64,000 bases of DNA from Thermodesulfobacteriota bacterium. GTDB lineage: Bacteria; Desulfobacterota; Desulfobacteria; Desulfobacterales; JAUWMJ01. Below the pieces are notes generated by a model. It ran no database searches, had not been told where the DNA came from, and saw only the letters and a program-made list of their open reading frames with translations. The stretch spans positions 62,001 to 126,000 of the forward strand of contig JAXHVO010000062.1 of assembly GCA_034189135.1 (NCBI GenBank). The letters are read 5' to 3'. Below, piece after piece: positions 53,324 through 63,072 of the stretch. The position numbers were made by a program, and so were the translations under genes. Positions within the stretch are counted from its first letter, which is position 1. Each line of letters opens with the position of its first letter.

Positions 53324-53834
53324 TTCTGACAGGGATGTAACATAATCACATTTTATTTCAGTATGTGACATCCCTTGAAATCTTGTGGCAATTGAATTTT
53401 ATCAAAGTTAATTTATTACGTTTATTATTCTATATCAACCTTCAAATTTTTCAATACCATTCAATTTCAGCTGCTTTTTCTCACCATTCTTGCGATTCTT
53501 TTTTTGTTATTGGAGTACCACCGCAACTGGTTGACGCTGAGAGAATAAAGGATAAATCGGGTTTTTCGATATAAAGCCCTTTTGATTATCGGAAATTCCA
53601 GTTTGACAAATAGGTTTATTCTCTTTATTTATATCAATTATAATTCAGCAATCTTCATAAGGAGCTTGTCCATGCATAAATTTTTCGGATTTACCTGAGT
53701 GTGCTTTAAAAATTCTGCCCGGGTTCGGTAGGCACAGGGTTTGGCCGAAAAATCATATCTATTCTTTTTTATTTATCATCTTTTACATTCATAAATCGAT
53801 CAGACTCTGTCACATCCCATTTTGAAAAAATATA
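53324..53834. other. gene-free stretch before tRNA-Sec
   Basis: About 510 AT-rich bases. A hairpin AGGGATGT/ACATCCCT (53331-53338, 53368-53375) right after the OYE stop may end that transcript. The rest shows no convincing gene; a 69-codon frame at 53365-53574 lacks any ribosome binding site and looks accidental. Confidence 0.45.
53331..53375 (+). terminator. hairpin after the Old Yellow Enzyme gene
   Basis: Eight-base perfect stem AGGGATGT / ACATCCCT with a 29-base AT-rich loop, eight bases after the stop codon. It lacks a T-run. Confidence 0.3.
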
Positions 53835-53921
53835 GGGGCAATGGTGCTGGGCGCCCCGCGGTCTTCAAAACCGTTGGCCCCGTCTGAAAAACGGGGAGGA
53901 GGTTCGATTCCCCTTGCCCCT
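53835..53921 (+). tRNA. selC: tRNA-Sec (anticodon UCA)
   Basis: GGGGCAA at the 5' end pairs with TTGCCCC at the 3' end. The anticodon stem GCGGT/ACCGT closes a 7-base loop CTTCAAA that gives anticodon TCA, reading UGA. A long variable arm with a CCCCGT/ACGGGG stem, typical of selenocysteine tRNA, and a T-loop GGTTCGATTC follow. It directly precedes selB, a common bacterial arrangement. Confidence 0.92.
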
Positions 53922-53966
53922 TCCAGAACGGAAGTAACAGAAAATTAAAAGTTGTAAATTCAGGTA

Positions 53967-55880
53967 ATGGAAAAACACATCACAATAGGTGTGGCCGGTC
54001 ATGTGGACCATGGGAAATCCGCCCTTGTCCGGTGTATGACCGGTATCGACACGGATCGATTGCAGGAAGAAAAGGTACGTGGTCTGTCTATAGAGTCAGG
54101 GATTGCGCCCTTAAAGCTTCCTTCCGGCCAAAGGGTCTCTTTGATAGATGTTCCAGGCCATACGGACTTTCTAAAAAATACTATCAGGGGTTTGAATAGT
54201 GTAGATATGGCAATTCTTGTAGTGGCGGCTGACGACGGGGTAATGCCTCAAACCCTTGAGCATCTGGAAGTGCTCCAATTTTTCAAAGTCAAGGGTGGGT
54301 TTGTTGTATTAAGTAAGACGGATCTTGTGGATGAGGAGACCTTGGAAATCGGCAGGCTTGAAATCAAAGAGGCATTAACAGGCACCATTTTCGAGGGAAA
54401 ACCTGTCATTTCATTTTCCGCACCCGATCTAACGGGTCTTGATGATATCCTTTTTTGCATTGATGGGGAGATAAAAGATATACCCTGCAAGATGACGGAT
54501 ACCCCTATGCGTCTGTGGATAGATCAAATCAAAAGATTTACAGGTATTGGAACCGTTGTTAGCGGAACTGTTCTGTCCGGTACTCTCAAACAGGATGATT
54601 CCCTGCAACTTATGCCAACCGGTTTGATAACACGAGCCCGTTCAATGGAATCACACGGGAAAAAAATCTCCATAGCTGTTGCGGGCCAACGGGTTGGTGT
54701 TAATCTGCATAAAATTTCTGTCAAAGCAGTAAAGCGTGGAACGGCCTTGGCAGAGCAGGGAGTTGTGAAACCCGGTTATTTATTGAATGTGGAACTTCAA
54801 GTACTTAAAAGGTCAGGCCAAACGCTTAAAAACAGACAAAGAGTGAGGCTCTATCTTGGAACCTCGGTTACGAACGCTATGGCAGTTTTGATGGACAATA
54901 AAAAATTGTCGCCTGGTGATAAAGGACTGGTACAGTTCCGTTTAATGAAGCCGATTGCCGCCCTTCCAAGGGATCCGTTTGTAGTTTCACCTTTAAACCT
55001 GAATACAATCATTGCCGGTGGAACAGTTCTGGAAGTCCCTCAAGAAAAGTTCAGAGAAGCAAAGGCTTTAACAATGATTCCATGTCTTAAAGCACTCCAA
55101 CAGGGCGATATGAAAGAATTTGTGGATTGTTTTTTCAGCAGAAATCAAACCCGGTTTATCACGGCAGGGGAGCTTGCCCAGGCTACTGGCCTTCCCATAA
55201 CCTACTTTGAGGCAGAAATCAGTTCAAGGGTCAGCAAGGGTGAATTTATATATCTTAAAGGTGAGGGGGCCTTTAAAAAAGATCATTATAATTCAGGGAA
55301 AAAAGAGATTTTAAATACTATTGAAAGTGTAATCAGGAAAAATCCATTAAAAAAGAACTTAAATGCCGTAGAGATTACAAACAGACTGGATACAGCTTTT
55401 GACGAAATACTGCTTAAAAAAATGCTTTCGGAACTTTGTGATGAAGGAAGGCTGGTGAAGATAGACGGCGGATTTCAATTTCAGAATCTTAAAGGTAAAT
55501 TTACAAAACAGCAGGAGCATTTGCTTTCACTGCTTTTCAAATACGCACAAAAAACGGGTGTCGTTCCCTTCAGCGCTGATACAATATGGAAGTTGCATGA
55601 TAAAAAATTTGAAAAGGATGAAATACAGAACCTTCTTGATTATTTATATTTTCAGAAAAAATTGATTCGCTTGAGTGATAAACGATTCTTATCTCTCGAG
55701 GCCTTGGAAGAGATTAAGAAAAGTGTGAAAGAATTCATTTTGCACAAGAGAAGCATAACCCTTGCAGACAGTAAAGAGATTTTAGGATACGGAAGGTGGG
55801 GAGGAGTTCCTGTTTTAGATTATCTGGATAAAATTGGTTTTACTTCAAGAAAGGGTAATGAGCGCGTTTTAAAAAAATGA
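53967..55880 (+). CDS. selB: selenocysteine-specific translation elongation factor SelB
   Basis: 637 residues. GTPase domain with GHVDHGKS (residues 11-18), DVPGH (about 62) and SKTD in the guanine-specificity position; EF-Tu-like barrels follow, and the last 270 residues are four winged-helix domains that bind the SECIS hairpin. It delivers Sec-tRNA to UGA codons. It sits 46 bases after the tRNA-Sec gene. selA and selD are not in this window. Confidence 0.95.
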   Translation: MEKHITIGVAGHVDHGKSALVRCMTGIDTDRLQEEKVRGLSIESGIAPLKLPSGQRVSLIDVPGHTDFLKNTIRGLNSVDMAILVVAADDGVMPQTLEHLEVLQFFKVKGGFVVLSKTDLVDEETLEIGRLEIKEALTGTIFEGKPVISFSAPDLTGLDDILFCIDGEIKDIPCKMTDTPMRLWIDQIKRFTGIGTVVSGTVLSGTLKQDDSLQLMPTGLITRARSMESHGKKISIAVAGQRVGVNLHKISVKAVKRGTALAEQGVVKPGYLLNVELQVLKRSGQTLKNRQRVRLYLGTSVTNAMAVLMDNKKLSPGDKGLVQFRLMKPIAALPRDPFVVSPLNLNTIIAGGTVLEVPQEKFREAKALTMIPCLKALQQGDMKEFVDCFFSRNQTRFITAGELAQATGLPITYFEAEISSRVSKGEFIYLKGEGAFKKDHYNSGKKEILNTIESVIRKNPLKKNLNAVEITNRLDTAFDEILLKKMLSELCDEGRLVKIDGGFQFQNLKGKFTKQQEHLLSLLFKYAQKTGVVPFSADTIWKLHDKKFEKDEIQNLLDYLYFQKKLIRLSDKRFLSLEALEEIKKSVKEFILHKRSITLADSKEILGYGRWGGVPVLDYLDKIGFTSRKGNERVLKK

Positions 55881-55898
55881 ATGAAATAGGAGGAAAAA

Positions 55899-57176
55899 AT
55901 GGGCGAAGATTACAGAAGTATGTGGGAAAGTTTGGGTTTAGACCTCGATGCGCATGATGCACTGCTTGAAGTGCTCGGTAAAGGTTACCAGGATATCTAT
56001 CTGGCACAGAAAGATCGGCCCGAAGGAATGGGCTATTTCGATTTTGTAATGAGCGAAGTACACGGATTGCGCATTAAGGAACTGTTGGACGAAAAGGCTG
56101 CCGGTCGCAAGGTGATCGGATCATTCTGTGTATTTGTGCCGGAAGAGATAGTGCGGGCTGCTGATGCCACACTTGTGGGCCTTTGTACAGGGGCTGATTT
56201 TGCCATGGAAGAAGTGGAAAAGCTTCTTCCCCGTAATACATGCGCTCTTATAAAGTCGGCCTTTGGATTTAAGCTGGGGAAGGTTTGCCCTTACCTTGAA
56301 TCTTCAGACATGATTGTTGGGGAAAACACGTGTGATGGAAAAAAGAAGTCCTATGAGACATTAACTAATCTCGTTCCCAACCTGTATGTAATGGACATAC
56401 CACAGGTTAAATCTGCAGAAGGAAGAGCTCTTATGAAAGCGGAATATCTGCGCTTCAAGGAGGCCGTTGAAGAACTTACCGATGTAAATCTTGATGCCGA
56501 AAGGCTCAAGAAAGGCATTGAAATCGTCAATAATAAACGAAAAGCGATTTACAGGCTGTCAAATTTGCGAAAAAACGATCCTGCACCTATTTCCGGGCTG
56601 GATGCCTTGCTGGCCAATCAGGTCTTTTTTTATGATAATCCTGTACGGTTCACAGAATCGGTGAACAAGATGTGCGATGAACTGGAAAAACGGATCGAAA
56701 AGAAAGAAGGCGTATTCCCTGAAAAAACACCACGCATCCTGATATCAGGATGTCCCATGGCCGTTCCCAACTGGAAACTTCCCTGGATTATAGAAACATC
56801 CGGCGCAGTTATTGTGGGAGAGGAATCCTGTGTTGGGGAGCGGGGCACCCGCAATCTGACCGATGATAGCTGGGATACTGTAGAAGAACTAATGGAAGCC
56901 ATCGTGGACCGTTATTTCGAAGTGGACTGCGCTATATTCACACCCAATCCCGATCGTCTTAACCACATTGTTGAAATGACCGAGACTTACAAAGTAGACG
57001 GTGTGATTCACTACGGTCTGCAATTCTGTCAGCCATATCTCATGGAATCCATGCCAGTGGAAAAGGCCCTTGAGGCAAAGAATATTCCAACCCTTCGTAT
57101 TGATACTGATTACAGCATGGAGGATGTGGGACAGCTCAAGACTAGGGTGGAGGCGTTTGTGGAATTATTGAAATAG
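55899..57176 (+). CDS. double-cubane-cluster-type reductase (2-hydroxyacyl-CoA dehydratase family, YjiM-like)
   Basis: 425 residues of the HgdB superfamily. Cysteines are seen in VIGSFCVFVPEEIV, VGLCTGADFAMEEV, LGKVCPYLESSDMIVGENTC (about residues 127-145), ILISGCPMAVPNWKL and EESCVGERGTRNL; GENTCDGKKK is characteristic of the double-cubane-cluster protein branch, single-polypeptide ATP-dependent reductases of small molecules. It lies between selB and its own activase, 19 bases from each, so they probably share a transcript. Substrate unknown. GGAGG precedes the ATG. Confidence 0.85.
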   Translation: MGEDYRSMWESLGLDLDAHDALLEVLGKGYQDIYLAQKDRPEGMGYFDFVMSEVHGLRIKELLDEKAAGRKVIGSFCVFVPEEIVRAADATLVGLCTGADFAMEEVEKLLPRNTCALIKSAFGFKLGKVCPYLESSDMIVGENTCDGKKKSYETLTNLVPNLYVMDIPQVKSAEGRALMKAEYLRFKEAVEELTDVNLDAERLKKGIEIVNNKRKAIYRLSNLRKNDPAPISGLDALLANQVFFYDNPVRFTESVNKMCDELEKRIEKKEGVFPEKTPRILISGCPMAVPNWKLPWIIETSGAVIVGEESCVGERGTRNLTDDSWDTVEELMEAIVDRYFEVDCAIFTPNPDRLNHIVEMTETYKVDGVIHYGLQFCQPYLMESMPVEKALEAKNIPTLRIDTDYSMEDVGQLKTRVEAFVELLK

Positions 57177-57194
57177 TAAAGCAAAGGAAAGCAC

Positions 57195-57950
57195 ATGAAA
57201 TATGCAGGCATAGATATTGGTTCGCGTTCTATTGAACTGGTGATCCTGAAAGACGGGGATATCATCCATTCCGCTAAAACCGCGACCACCTTTGATCCGC
57301 TTACCCAGTGCAAGCGTTTGATGAACGGTATAGAGGCAACAAGAACCATTGCCACCGGCTACGGGCGAAAACTTTTCACTGATAACGGGAACAGTAATAA
57401 TGTCTCAGCCATCACGGAAATCCAGGCATATGCAATGGGAGCCGGTCGGGTATGGCCGGATGCCCGCACGGTTCTTGATATCGGGGGGCAGGATACCAAG
57501 GTGATCTCTCTCAACGCCGAAGGGAAGGTGGCAAAGTTCGAGATGAATGATCGTTGTGCCGCGGGGACCGGGAAGTTTCTCGAATTCATGGCTGTTGCTC
57601 TCCAGGTTCCCATTGAATCCTTCGGGGGTTTCGCATTAGAGGCTGATAAAAGGATTCATATAAACAGCATGTGTACGGTCTTTGCTGAAAGTGAGGCCAC
57701 CTCCCTTATGGCCCGTGGCGAGAAGCCTGAAAACATAGCAATGGGTTTGCATCAGGCCATTGTTGATCGAACTTTTTCAATGCTCAGTCGAGTTGACGGA
57801 AAGGGGCCTGTGCTTTTTGCCAGCGGAGTTGCCCACAATCCCTGCGTGAAATCGATTTTTGAGGAAAAACTTACTGACGCCATAGTTGTCCCGGATGATC
57901 CTGACATGGTAGGTGCGCTTGGTGCGGCTTTGTATGCGGAAAGGAAATAA
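57195..57950 (+). CDS. acyl-CoA dehydratase / DCCP activase (BadF/BcrA ATPase family, YjiL-like)
   Basis: 251 residues. YAGIDIGSRSIELVILKDG (phosphate 1), TVLDIGGQDTKVISLN, cluster cysteines in NDRCAAGTGKFLEFM (about residue 119) and NSMCTVFAESEA (about 158), FASGVAHNPCVK and MVGALGAALYAER. Gives low-potential electrons to the reductase encoded upstream by ATP hydrolysis. The start is the usual one for the family, and AAGGAAA precedes it. Confidence 0.92.
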   Translation: MKYAGIDIGSRSIELVILKDGDIIHSAKTATTFDPLTQCKRLMNGIEATRTIATGYGRKLFTDNGNSNNVSAITEIQAYAMGAGRVWPDARTVLDIGGQDTKVISLNAEGKVAKFEMNDRCAAGTGKFLEFMAVALQVPIESFGGFALEADKRIHINSMCTVFAESEATSLMARGEKPENIAMGLHQAIVDRTFSMLSRVDGKGPVLFASGVAHNPCVKSIFEEKLTDAIVVPDDPDMVGALGAALYAERK

Positions 57951-57999
57951 TTAAAAATTTTTATCGAGATCATGAGAGAAAGGAGAAAAAGGAGAGAGT

Positions 58000-58680
58000 A
58001 TGTTGAAAATACACAGTAAAGAAATGGGCGTATCGGCATTGTTTTGCACGGTTCTATTCTTTGGATTCACCATGGGCTCCAATGGCCTTTGCACTGAAAT
58101 CAATGAAGTTGAAACAGAAAGAATAGCTGTCAACTTAGGGTTCACACAAAAATAAGTTTACAATTTTAAGAATTGAGGCGCCCGCTTGGCAAGGCGCGAA
58201 AGTACAGGAAAATCAGGATATTCCGAGCTTTCGCAACGCAGCCAGACGGGATGCATCGGCGCTTAAAATGTAAAGTTATTTTTGCGTGAGCCCTTAGTAA
58301 GGGAGGTTCAAAAAGGTGGTTATGGAATTGTTCGTACTGATGAGCTTAAGCAATGGATGGATCAAAAAAAAGAAATGGTTATAGTCTTTACCGGTCCTGA
58401 GGCTGGTTTCAAAAAGGGGCATTACCCGGGGGCAGTTCAATTTAAACTTCCCATACCGGAACTGAAGGAAATGCCGGAAAAGAATAAATCGGCTTTTATC
58501 AAACTTTTGGGGTCGGATAAAAATCTGACATTAGTTTTTTATTGCGGATTTACAAAGTGTACCCGCTCCCACAATGGTGCCATGTGGGCCATGAAGTTGG
58601 GTTACAAAAATGCTTATCGGTGTCCCGGTGGGATAAAAGGGTGGCTACAGGCCGGCTTTCCTGTGGAAAAAGGCAGGTAG
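58000..58680 (+). pseudogene. exported rhodanese-like protein gene, interrupted by a palindromic element
   Basis: The 5' part (58000-58137; GGAG ahead of the ATG, hydrophobic signal-like segment, ending ETERIAVNL) and the 3' part (58297-58680; VREVQKGGYGIVRTDELKQW, rhodanese loop YCGFTKCTRSHNGAMWAMKL) are parts of one frame. Between them is a 156-base palindromic element plus a duplicated TTA, 159 bases in all, that brings an in-frame TAA. Without it a 173-residue protein with signal peptide and rhodanese domain would result. The 3' part could be translated from a TTG at 58282. It lies in the selenium-type locus; rhodaneses handle sulfur or selenium sulfane. Confidence 0.8.
58138..58293. mobile_element. 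MITE-like palindromic element with TTA target duplication
   Basis: Terminal inverted repeats: GGGTTCACACAAAAATAA at 58138 and, in reverse complement, GGGCTCACGCAAAAATAA ending at 58293. Inner parts pair again (GCGAAAG/CTTTCGC). TTA flanks both ends (58135-58137, 58294-58296). No ORF inside; it needs a transposase in trans. Confidence 0.8.
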
Positions 58681-58699
58681 AGAAACAAAGACAGGAGAA

Positions 58700-58888
58700 A
58701 TGTTAAAAAGGGTCTTTGTAAAAGAACCAATTCTTTTCGCTGGTGACGTGGCCGGAAATCTTTGCATGCACCATCTGTTGGAAAAAGCATTTGGCAAGGA
58801 TATCATGCTTCCTGAAATTTTGCAGATGGTCGGAGCTCTGGGAGCGGCGTTGCTCGCTGGTGAAAAGGGACGAATTTTATTTGTATAG
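58700..58888 (+). pseudogene. C-terminal fragment of a BadF/BcrA-type activase
   Basis: A 62-codon frame reads ILFAGDVAGNLCMHHLLEKA and PEILQMVGALGAALLAGEKG, clearly the last part of an activase like the one at 57195. The N-terminal ATPase core and cluster cysteines are absent, so it cannot be active. A ribosome binding site (AGGAG) precedes the ATG, so a peptide may still be made. It suggests a lost second activase copy. Confidence 0.65.
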
Positions 58889-58927
58889 GTAAAGTGACAT
58901 TATTTACATTAAAGAAGGAGGATAAAA

Positions 58928-59818
58928 ATGATTAGCAAAAAGGGATTTACACTGGTTTTATGCATTGCATTTATGTTCGTATCGTTGAGTACAGCTATGC
59001 CATCTTATGGCGAAAGTATTCTCAATAAGATAGAAAAGACAGGCAAGGTCAATATGGGATTTCGAGAAGGTTCAGTTCCCTTTGGTTTTATGAATAAAAA
59101 AGGAGAATGGGTGGGCTTTGGTCTGGATCTTGGAGAGGAAATCGTGAAGGCCCTGGAGCAGAAATTTGGAAAAAATATTAAACTGGTCAAGAAACCGATC
59201 AACCCCAAGACCCGAATTCCCCTGGTTGTAAACGGAACGGTTTACATCGGCATCGGCTCAACAACCATTACTCTTGCCAGGGAAGAGGTGGTCGACTTCA
59301 GCCTCCCATATTTTCTCACAGGGACCAGGATTCTGGTTACAAAGGACAGTCCCATCAAGGATTTTCCAGCCCTGGCCGGCAAGCGGGTCGGTATGGGTAG
59401 CGGGTCCACTGCTAATATTAAAGGGATAGACAGGGCAGTTGCATCGGGTCTTATCAAACCAGCCTGTAAGAAGGTCCTCTTTGAAGAGCACAACAAGGGG
59501 TTTCTGGCTCTGCAACAGGGTAAAATACATGCCTATTTTACGGATGCCAGCATATTGGCCGGCATGAAGGCAAAAGCCCGGAAGACAAGCGATTGGAAAA
59601 TCGTCGGCAGATACCTGACATATGAACCCTATGGAATCATTCTTCCTGAAAATCAGGGTGAATGGCGTGATTTCGTGAACGCCACGCTTATTAAAATGAT
59701 TAAAAGCGGCAAGTTTGAAGAAATTTACGATAAATGGTTCGGTCCGAACGGTGAGGTTCCGCTGCCCATGAGCAAAGAATACAAAACTCTGCTTAAAGCA
59801 TTGAGCTATCCGGACTAA
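58928..59818 (+). CDS. polar amino-acid-type ABC transporter, substrate-binding protein (SBP family 3)
   Basis: 296 residues. Signal peptide (residues 1-29), then two lobes with GFREGSVPFGFMNKKGEWVG, the central IGIGSTTITLAREEVVDFS and LAGKRVGMGSGSTANIKGID. Periplasmic receptor of the importer encoded by the next three genes. Family 3 proteins bind glutamate, glutamine, cystine and similar amino acids; the ligand cannot be told. AAGGAGG precedes the ATG. Confidence 0.9.
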   Translation: MISKKGFTLVLCIAFMFVSLSTAMPSYGESILNKIEKTGKVNMGFREGSVPFGFMNKKGEWVGFGLDLGEEIVKALEQKFGKNIKLVKKPINPKTRIPLVVNGTVYIGIGSTTITLAREEVVDFSLPYFLTGTRILVTKDSPIKDFPALAGKRVGMGSGSTANIKGIDRAVASGLIKPACKKVLFEEHNKGFLALQQGKIHAYFTDASILAGMKAKARKTSDWKIVGRYLTYEPYGIILPENQGEWRDFVNATLIKMIKSGKFEEIYDKWFGPNGEVPLPMSKEYKTLLKALSYPD

Positions 59819-59958
59819 GTCGTATTCCTTTAAGGCAAAGGCCTCTTATTAGAATTCGGGCATTATTTTGAGAAACGAATAATAAAGGGGGCCTTGCCCT
59901 TAGCTTTTAAAAATGATTGCCAACAATTATCAATAGATTCTCCAGTGCCGGATCGGTT

Positions 59959-60687
59959 ATGGGCTTTTTTAATTATACGTTTGATTGGAGTGTTCTCTGG
60001 CGGCATCCTTATGGCGGTTTGTTAATCAACGGTATTTTAACCACCCTCTATTTATCAATACTGGCCTGGATGATCGCTGTTTGTTTTGGTATAACAATCG
60101 GTGTTTTCAGGGTTTTGCCTTTTGGGTTGGCCCGTTTTGCAGGAAGCGCGTATGTGCAGATCTTCCGCAACACGCCTTTTCTTGTGCAACTTTTTTTCTG
60201 GTATTTTGCAGCGCCTTTATTGCTGCCCAAACCGGCGCAGGTGTGGTTGTACGATAATGTACCCAATTATTCTTATTTGGCCGGAGTTACCGCTCTGGGA
60301 ACATATACAGCCTCGCGGGTGGCAGAGCAGTTTCGTTCAGGTCTTTTATCCATATCTCATGATCAATACCGCGCTGCATATTCAACCGGCCTAACAACCT
60401 TGCAAACCTATCGATACGTAATTCTTCCATACGCATTCCGAATAATCATACCGGCTTTTACAACTGAATTTCTGACCTGTTTTAAAAATTCGGCGCTGAC
60501 CATGACCATAGGCGTAATGGAGATTACACATACTGCGTATTATATTGATTCATTTACCTGGCACGGACTGGAGACGACCACGGCAGCCAGCATGGTTTAT
60601 TTATGCATCGCGCTATGCGTTGTGCTCTTTATGTCGTTTATAGAAAAAAGAATTCATATTCCAGGTATGATTGCCAGGGAACAATGA
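59959..60687 (+). CDS. amino-acid ABC transporter permease (HisM/GltJ-like)
   Basis: About 242 residues. Start MGFFNYTFDWSVLWRHPYGG is chosen for its likeness to GltJ-type permeases and the GGATCGG ahead; a TTG at 59917 is possible. The EAA-loop that contacts the ATPase is SISHDQYRAAYSTGLTTLQT. Pairs with the next permease, three bases downstream, to form the heterodimeric channel. Confidence 0.9.
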   Translation: MGFFNYTFDWSVLWRHPYGGLLINGILTTLYLSILAWMIAVCFGITIGVFRVLPFGLARFAGSAYVQIFRNTPFLVQLFFWYFAAPLLLPKPAQVWLYDNVPNYSYLAGVTALGTYTASRVAEQFRSGLLSISHDQYRAAYSTGLTTLQTYRYVILPYAFRIIIPAFTTEFLTCFKNSALTMTIGVMEITHTAYYIDSFTWHGLETTTAASMVYLCIALCVVLFMSFIEKRIHIPGMIAREQ

Positions 60688-60690
60688 GCT

Positions 60691-61347
60691 ATGGACCTGA
60701 GCGTCATTTCAATAAACTTTAAATTCATGATAGGAGGTCTTGCTCTAACTTTTGAGTTAGCCCTGATGACGATGGGAGGCGGTTTGCTGATCGGTATTAT
60801 TCTGGCGATGGCCAGACTTTCACCCAGACCTTGGTTATATTATCCAGCCACCGTTTACATCCATTTTTTTCGCGGGCTGCCTCTGATCCTGGTAATTTTC
60901 TGGATATACTTTCTGTCACCCGTTATTACAGGAAAATCTCTGGAAGCGTTTCCTGCTGCTGTAATTTCTTTTATTGTATTTGAATCTGCTTATTTTGCTG
61001 AAATTATTCGTGCCGGGGTGCAGTCCATTTCCCGTGGACAGACAATGGCGGCTTACGCCGGCGGTTTAACTGCCTATCAAACTGCGCGTTATGTGATCCT
61101 GCCGCAGGCACTACGTAATATGGTTCCGTCACTGGTCACTCAGGCCGTAATTATCTTTCAGGATACATCCCTGGCCTATGTTATCGGACTGAGAGAATTC
61201 CTGCGCCGGGTCAATTTGGTTGACGCACGCGAGGCGCGGTCCGTTGAACTCTATCTCTTCGCCGGCCTGGTCTATTTTGCAATCTGTTCCGCGGGTTCTC
61301 TGGCAAGCCATCGGATCGAAAAGCAGCGTGAAAGGAGTTATCATTGA
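60691..61347 (+). CDS. amino-acid ABC transporter permease (GltK/HisQ-like)
   Basis: 218 residues with five helices. EAA-loop [20 protein letters not shown]. Its stop overlaps the TTG start of the ATPase gene by four bases, so they are translationally coupled. Confidence 0.9.
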   Translation: MDLSVISINFKFMIGGLALTFELALMTMGGGLLIGIILAMARLSPRPWLYYPATVYIHFFRGLPLILVIFWIYFLSPVITGKSLEAFPAAVISFIVFESAYFAEIIRAGVQSISRGQTMAAYAGGLTAYQTARYVILPQALRNMVPSLVTQAVIIFQDTSLAYVIGLREFLRRVNLVDAREARSVELYLFAGLVYFAICSAGSLASHRIEKQRERSYH

Positions 61348-62072
61348 TTAAAATCAAAGGACTTAGCTTATGGTATAATAAAGGGTTTAAAGCACTTGAT
61401 AATGTCACAGAAACAATAGAAACAGGCAGAACAGTTGTTATATGCGGCCCCAGTGGTTCAGGTAAGAGTTCTTTGCTCAGGTGTATAAATGGCCTTGAGC
61501 ATTTCCAGGAAGGTGAGATCTTTGTCGATGGGATATCCGTGCAGGATCCTGAAACAGATATTCATAAATTTCGCTCTGATATCGGTATGGTATTCCAACA
61601 TTTTGAGCTCTATCCTCACATGACGGCAATGCAGAATATAACCCTGGCACCTATCCGGGTTCGTAAAAAATCAAAAAGAGAGGCTGAGAAAAACGCCATG
61701 GAGCTACTCAAAAGGGTAGAGATCCCGGAACAAGCTCGTAAATACCCGGCGGAACTTTCCGGTGGACAGAAGCAGCGGGTGGCCATCGCCAGAGCTCTGG
61801 CCATGGAACCTAAAATTATGCTTTTTGATGAGCCCACCTCGGCCCTGGATCCCGAAATGATAAAAGAGGTTCTCGAAGTCATGATTAACCTGGCCAGGGG
61901 AGGGATGACAATGATTGTTGTAACTCATGAAATGGGATTTGCCGGGAAAGTGGCAGATGAGATCATTTTTATGAGTAATGGATGTATTATTGAAAAAGGA
62001 ACTAACCGAAGCTTTTTTGATAATCCTAAAAATGAAAGAACCCGTCAGTTCTTAAGTCGTATCCTGATATAA
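61344..62072 (+). CDS. amino-acid ABC transporter ATP-binding protein (GlnQ-like)
   Basis: 242 residues. Walker [18 protein letters not shown]-loop [14 protein letters not shown], signature [17 protein letters not shown], Walker [16 protein letters not shown] and switch histidine in VVTHEMGFA. Powers the importer. TTG start, coupled to the permease gene. All four transporter genes are close together and follow the rhodanese/activase remnants. Confidence 0.93.
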   Translation: MIKIKGLSLWYNKGFKALDNVTETIETGRTVVICGPSGSGKSSLLRCINGLEHFQEGEIFVDGISVQDPETDIHKFRSDIGMVFQHFELYPHMTAMQNITLAPIRVRKKSKREAEKNAMELLKRVEIPEQARKYPAELSGGQKQRVAIARALAMEPKIMLFDEPTSALDPEMIKEVLEVMINLARGGMTMIVVTHEMGFAGKVADEIIFMSNGCIIEKGTNRSFFDNPKNERTRQFLSRILI

Positions 62073-62104
62073 AATGATGAGAGGCAAAATAGGGGGTGTA
62101 TTAA

Positions 62105-62932
62105 ATGAAAAAAAGTGTCAAAATTTCCATATTATGTGAGGATCAGGCCAAAATGGGATACATGGACAAAATATTTCTGGCCCAGCATGGGTTTTCTGCT
62201 TTTATACAGGCCGGAGAAAACATCCTGTTTGATACGGGCGCCACGGATGTTTTTATTTCTAATGCAGCTTTGCTCGGAATTGATTTGAATGCCACAGACT
62301 TGATTGTATTAAGCCATGGGCATTGGGATCATACCAATGGGCTGAAATCACTCCATATGGAAGGAATGAAAAAGAAACTGCTCGCTCACCCCGACATATT
62401 TACCGACAGACATAAGGCAACAGGTGAATACAACGGCATGCCTTACAATCAGAAAAAAACAGCAGAAAAATTTAATCTGGTTTTATCAAGAAAACCGCTT
62501 GAAGTTTCAGAAAATATTTTTTTTTTAGGGGAAATCCCCAGAGTCAATGGATTTGAAGCTCGAAAAACCACATTTTTCTACATGGATAAAGGGGAAAAGG
62601 TTAAGGATTTTATTATGGATGATACGGCTCTTGCCATAAGAACTGAAAAGGGATTGGTGATTGTTACCGGATGTTCACATGCAGGTATTTGCAATATTGT
62701 TGAGTATGCTAAAAAAGTGACCGATCAAGAAAAAATATATACAGTGATGGGTGGTTTTCATTTATTAGGCGATCAGGTTCAACTACAAAAAACGATTGAC
62801 TATTTTCAGAAAAACAAGGTGAACCATTTATATCCCATGCATTGCACTGATTTGAAATCTTTATCTAAATTCCATGAAACATTTGGAATAAAAAAATTGT
62901 GTGCAGGGGATATAATTGAAATCAATCCCTAA
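62105..62932 (+). CDS. MBL-fold metal-dependent hydrolase (dihydropterin-phosphate-synthase-like subgroup)
   Basis: 275 residues. SILCEDQAKMGYMDKIFL at the start, then the zinc motif VLSHGHWDHTNGLKSL and VIVTGCSHAGICNIVEYA with a second histidine, plus GGFHLLG and YPMHCTD near the end. This is the subgroup near 7,8-dihydropterin-6-methyl-4-aminobenzene ribofuranosyl phosphate synthase, but bacterial members have unknown substrates. It follows the importer by about 30 bases. Confidence 0.85.
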   Translation: MKKSVKISILCEDQAKMGYMDKIFLAQHGFSAFIQAGENILFDTGATDVFISNAALLGIDLNATDLIVLSHGHWDHTNGLKSLHMEGMKKKLLAHPDIFTDRHKATGEYNGMPYNQKKTAEKFNLVLSRKPLEVSENIFFLGEIPRVNGFEARKTTFFYMDKGEKVKDFIMDDTALAIRTEKGLVIVTGCSHAGICNIVEYAKKVTDQEKIYTVMGGFHLLGDQVQLQKTIDYFQKNKVNHLYPMHCTDLKSLSKFHETFGIKKLCAGDIIEINP

Positions 62933-63072
62933 ATCTTTTTGACGACGTAATTTTGGCGTTCTCCTATGGCTGCAAATCGATTTGTCCGATTTAAACGGGG
63001 AAGGATGCTCAAATTTTTAGTATCCACTTTAGAAAAACAGGTAAAGCAGAAATTTTAAGGAATCATAAAATC

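Noticed and set aside
53365-53574. 69-codon frame before tRNA-Sec
   Set aside because: No ribosome binding site, AT-rich composition, overlaps a hairpin.
55899-57950. Assigning the HgdB-like gene and activase to benzoyl-CoA reductase
   Set aside because: Single polypeptide with double-cubane-type cysteine pattern and GENTC motif; lacks the partner subunits of BcrABCD.
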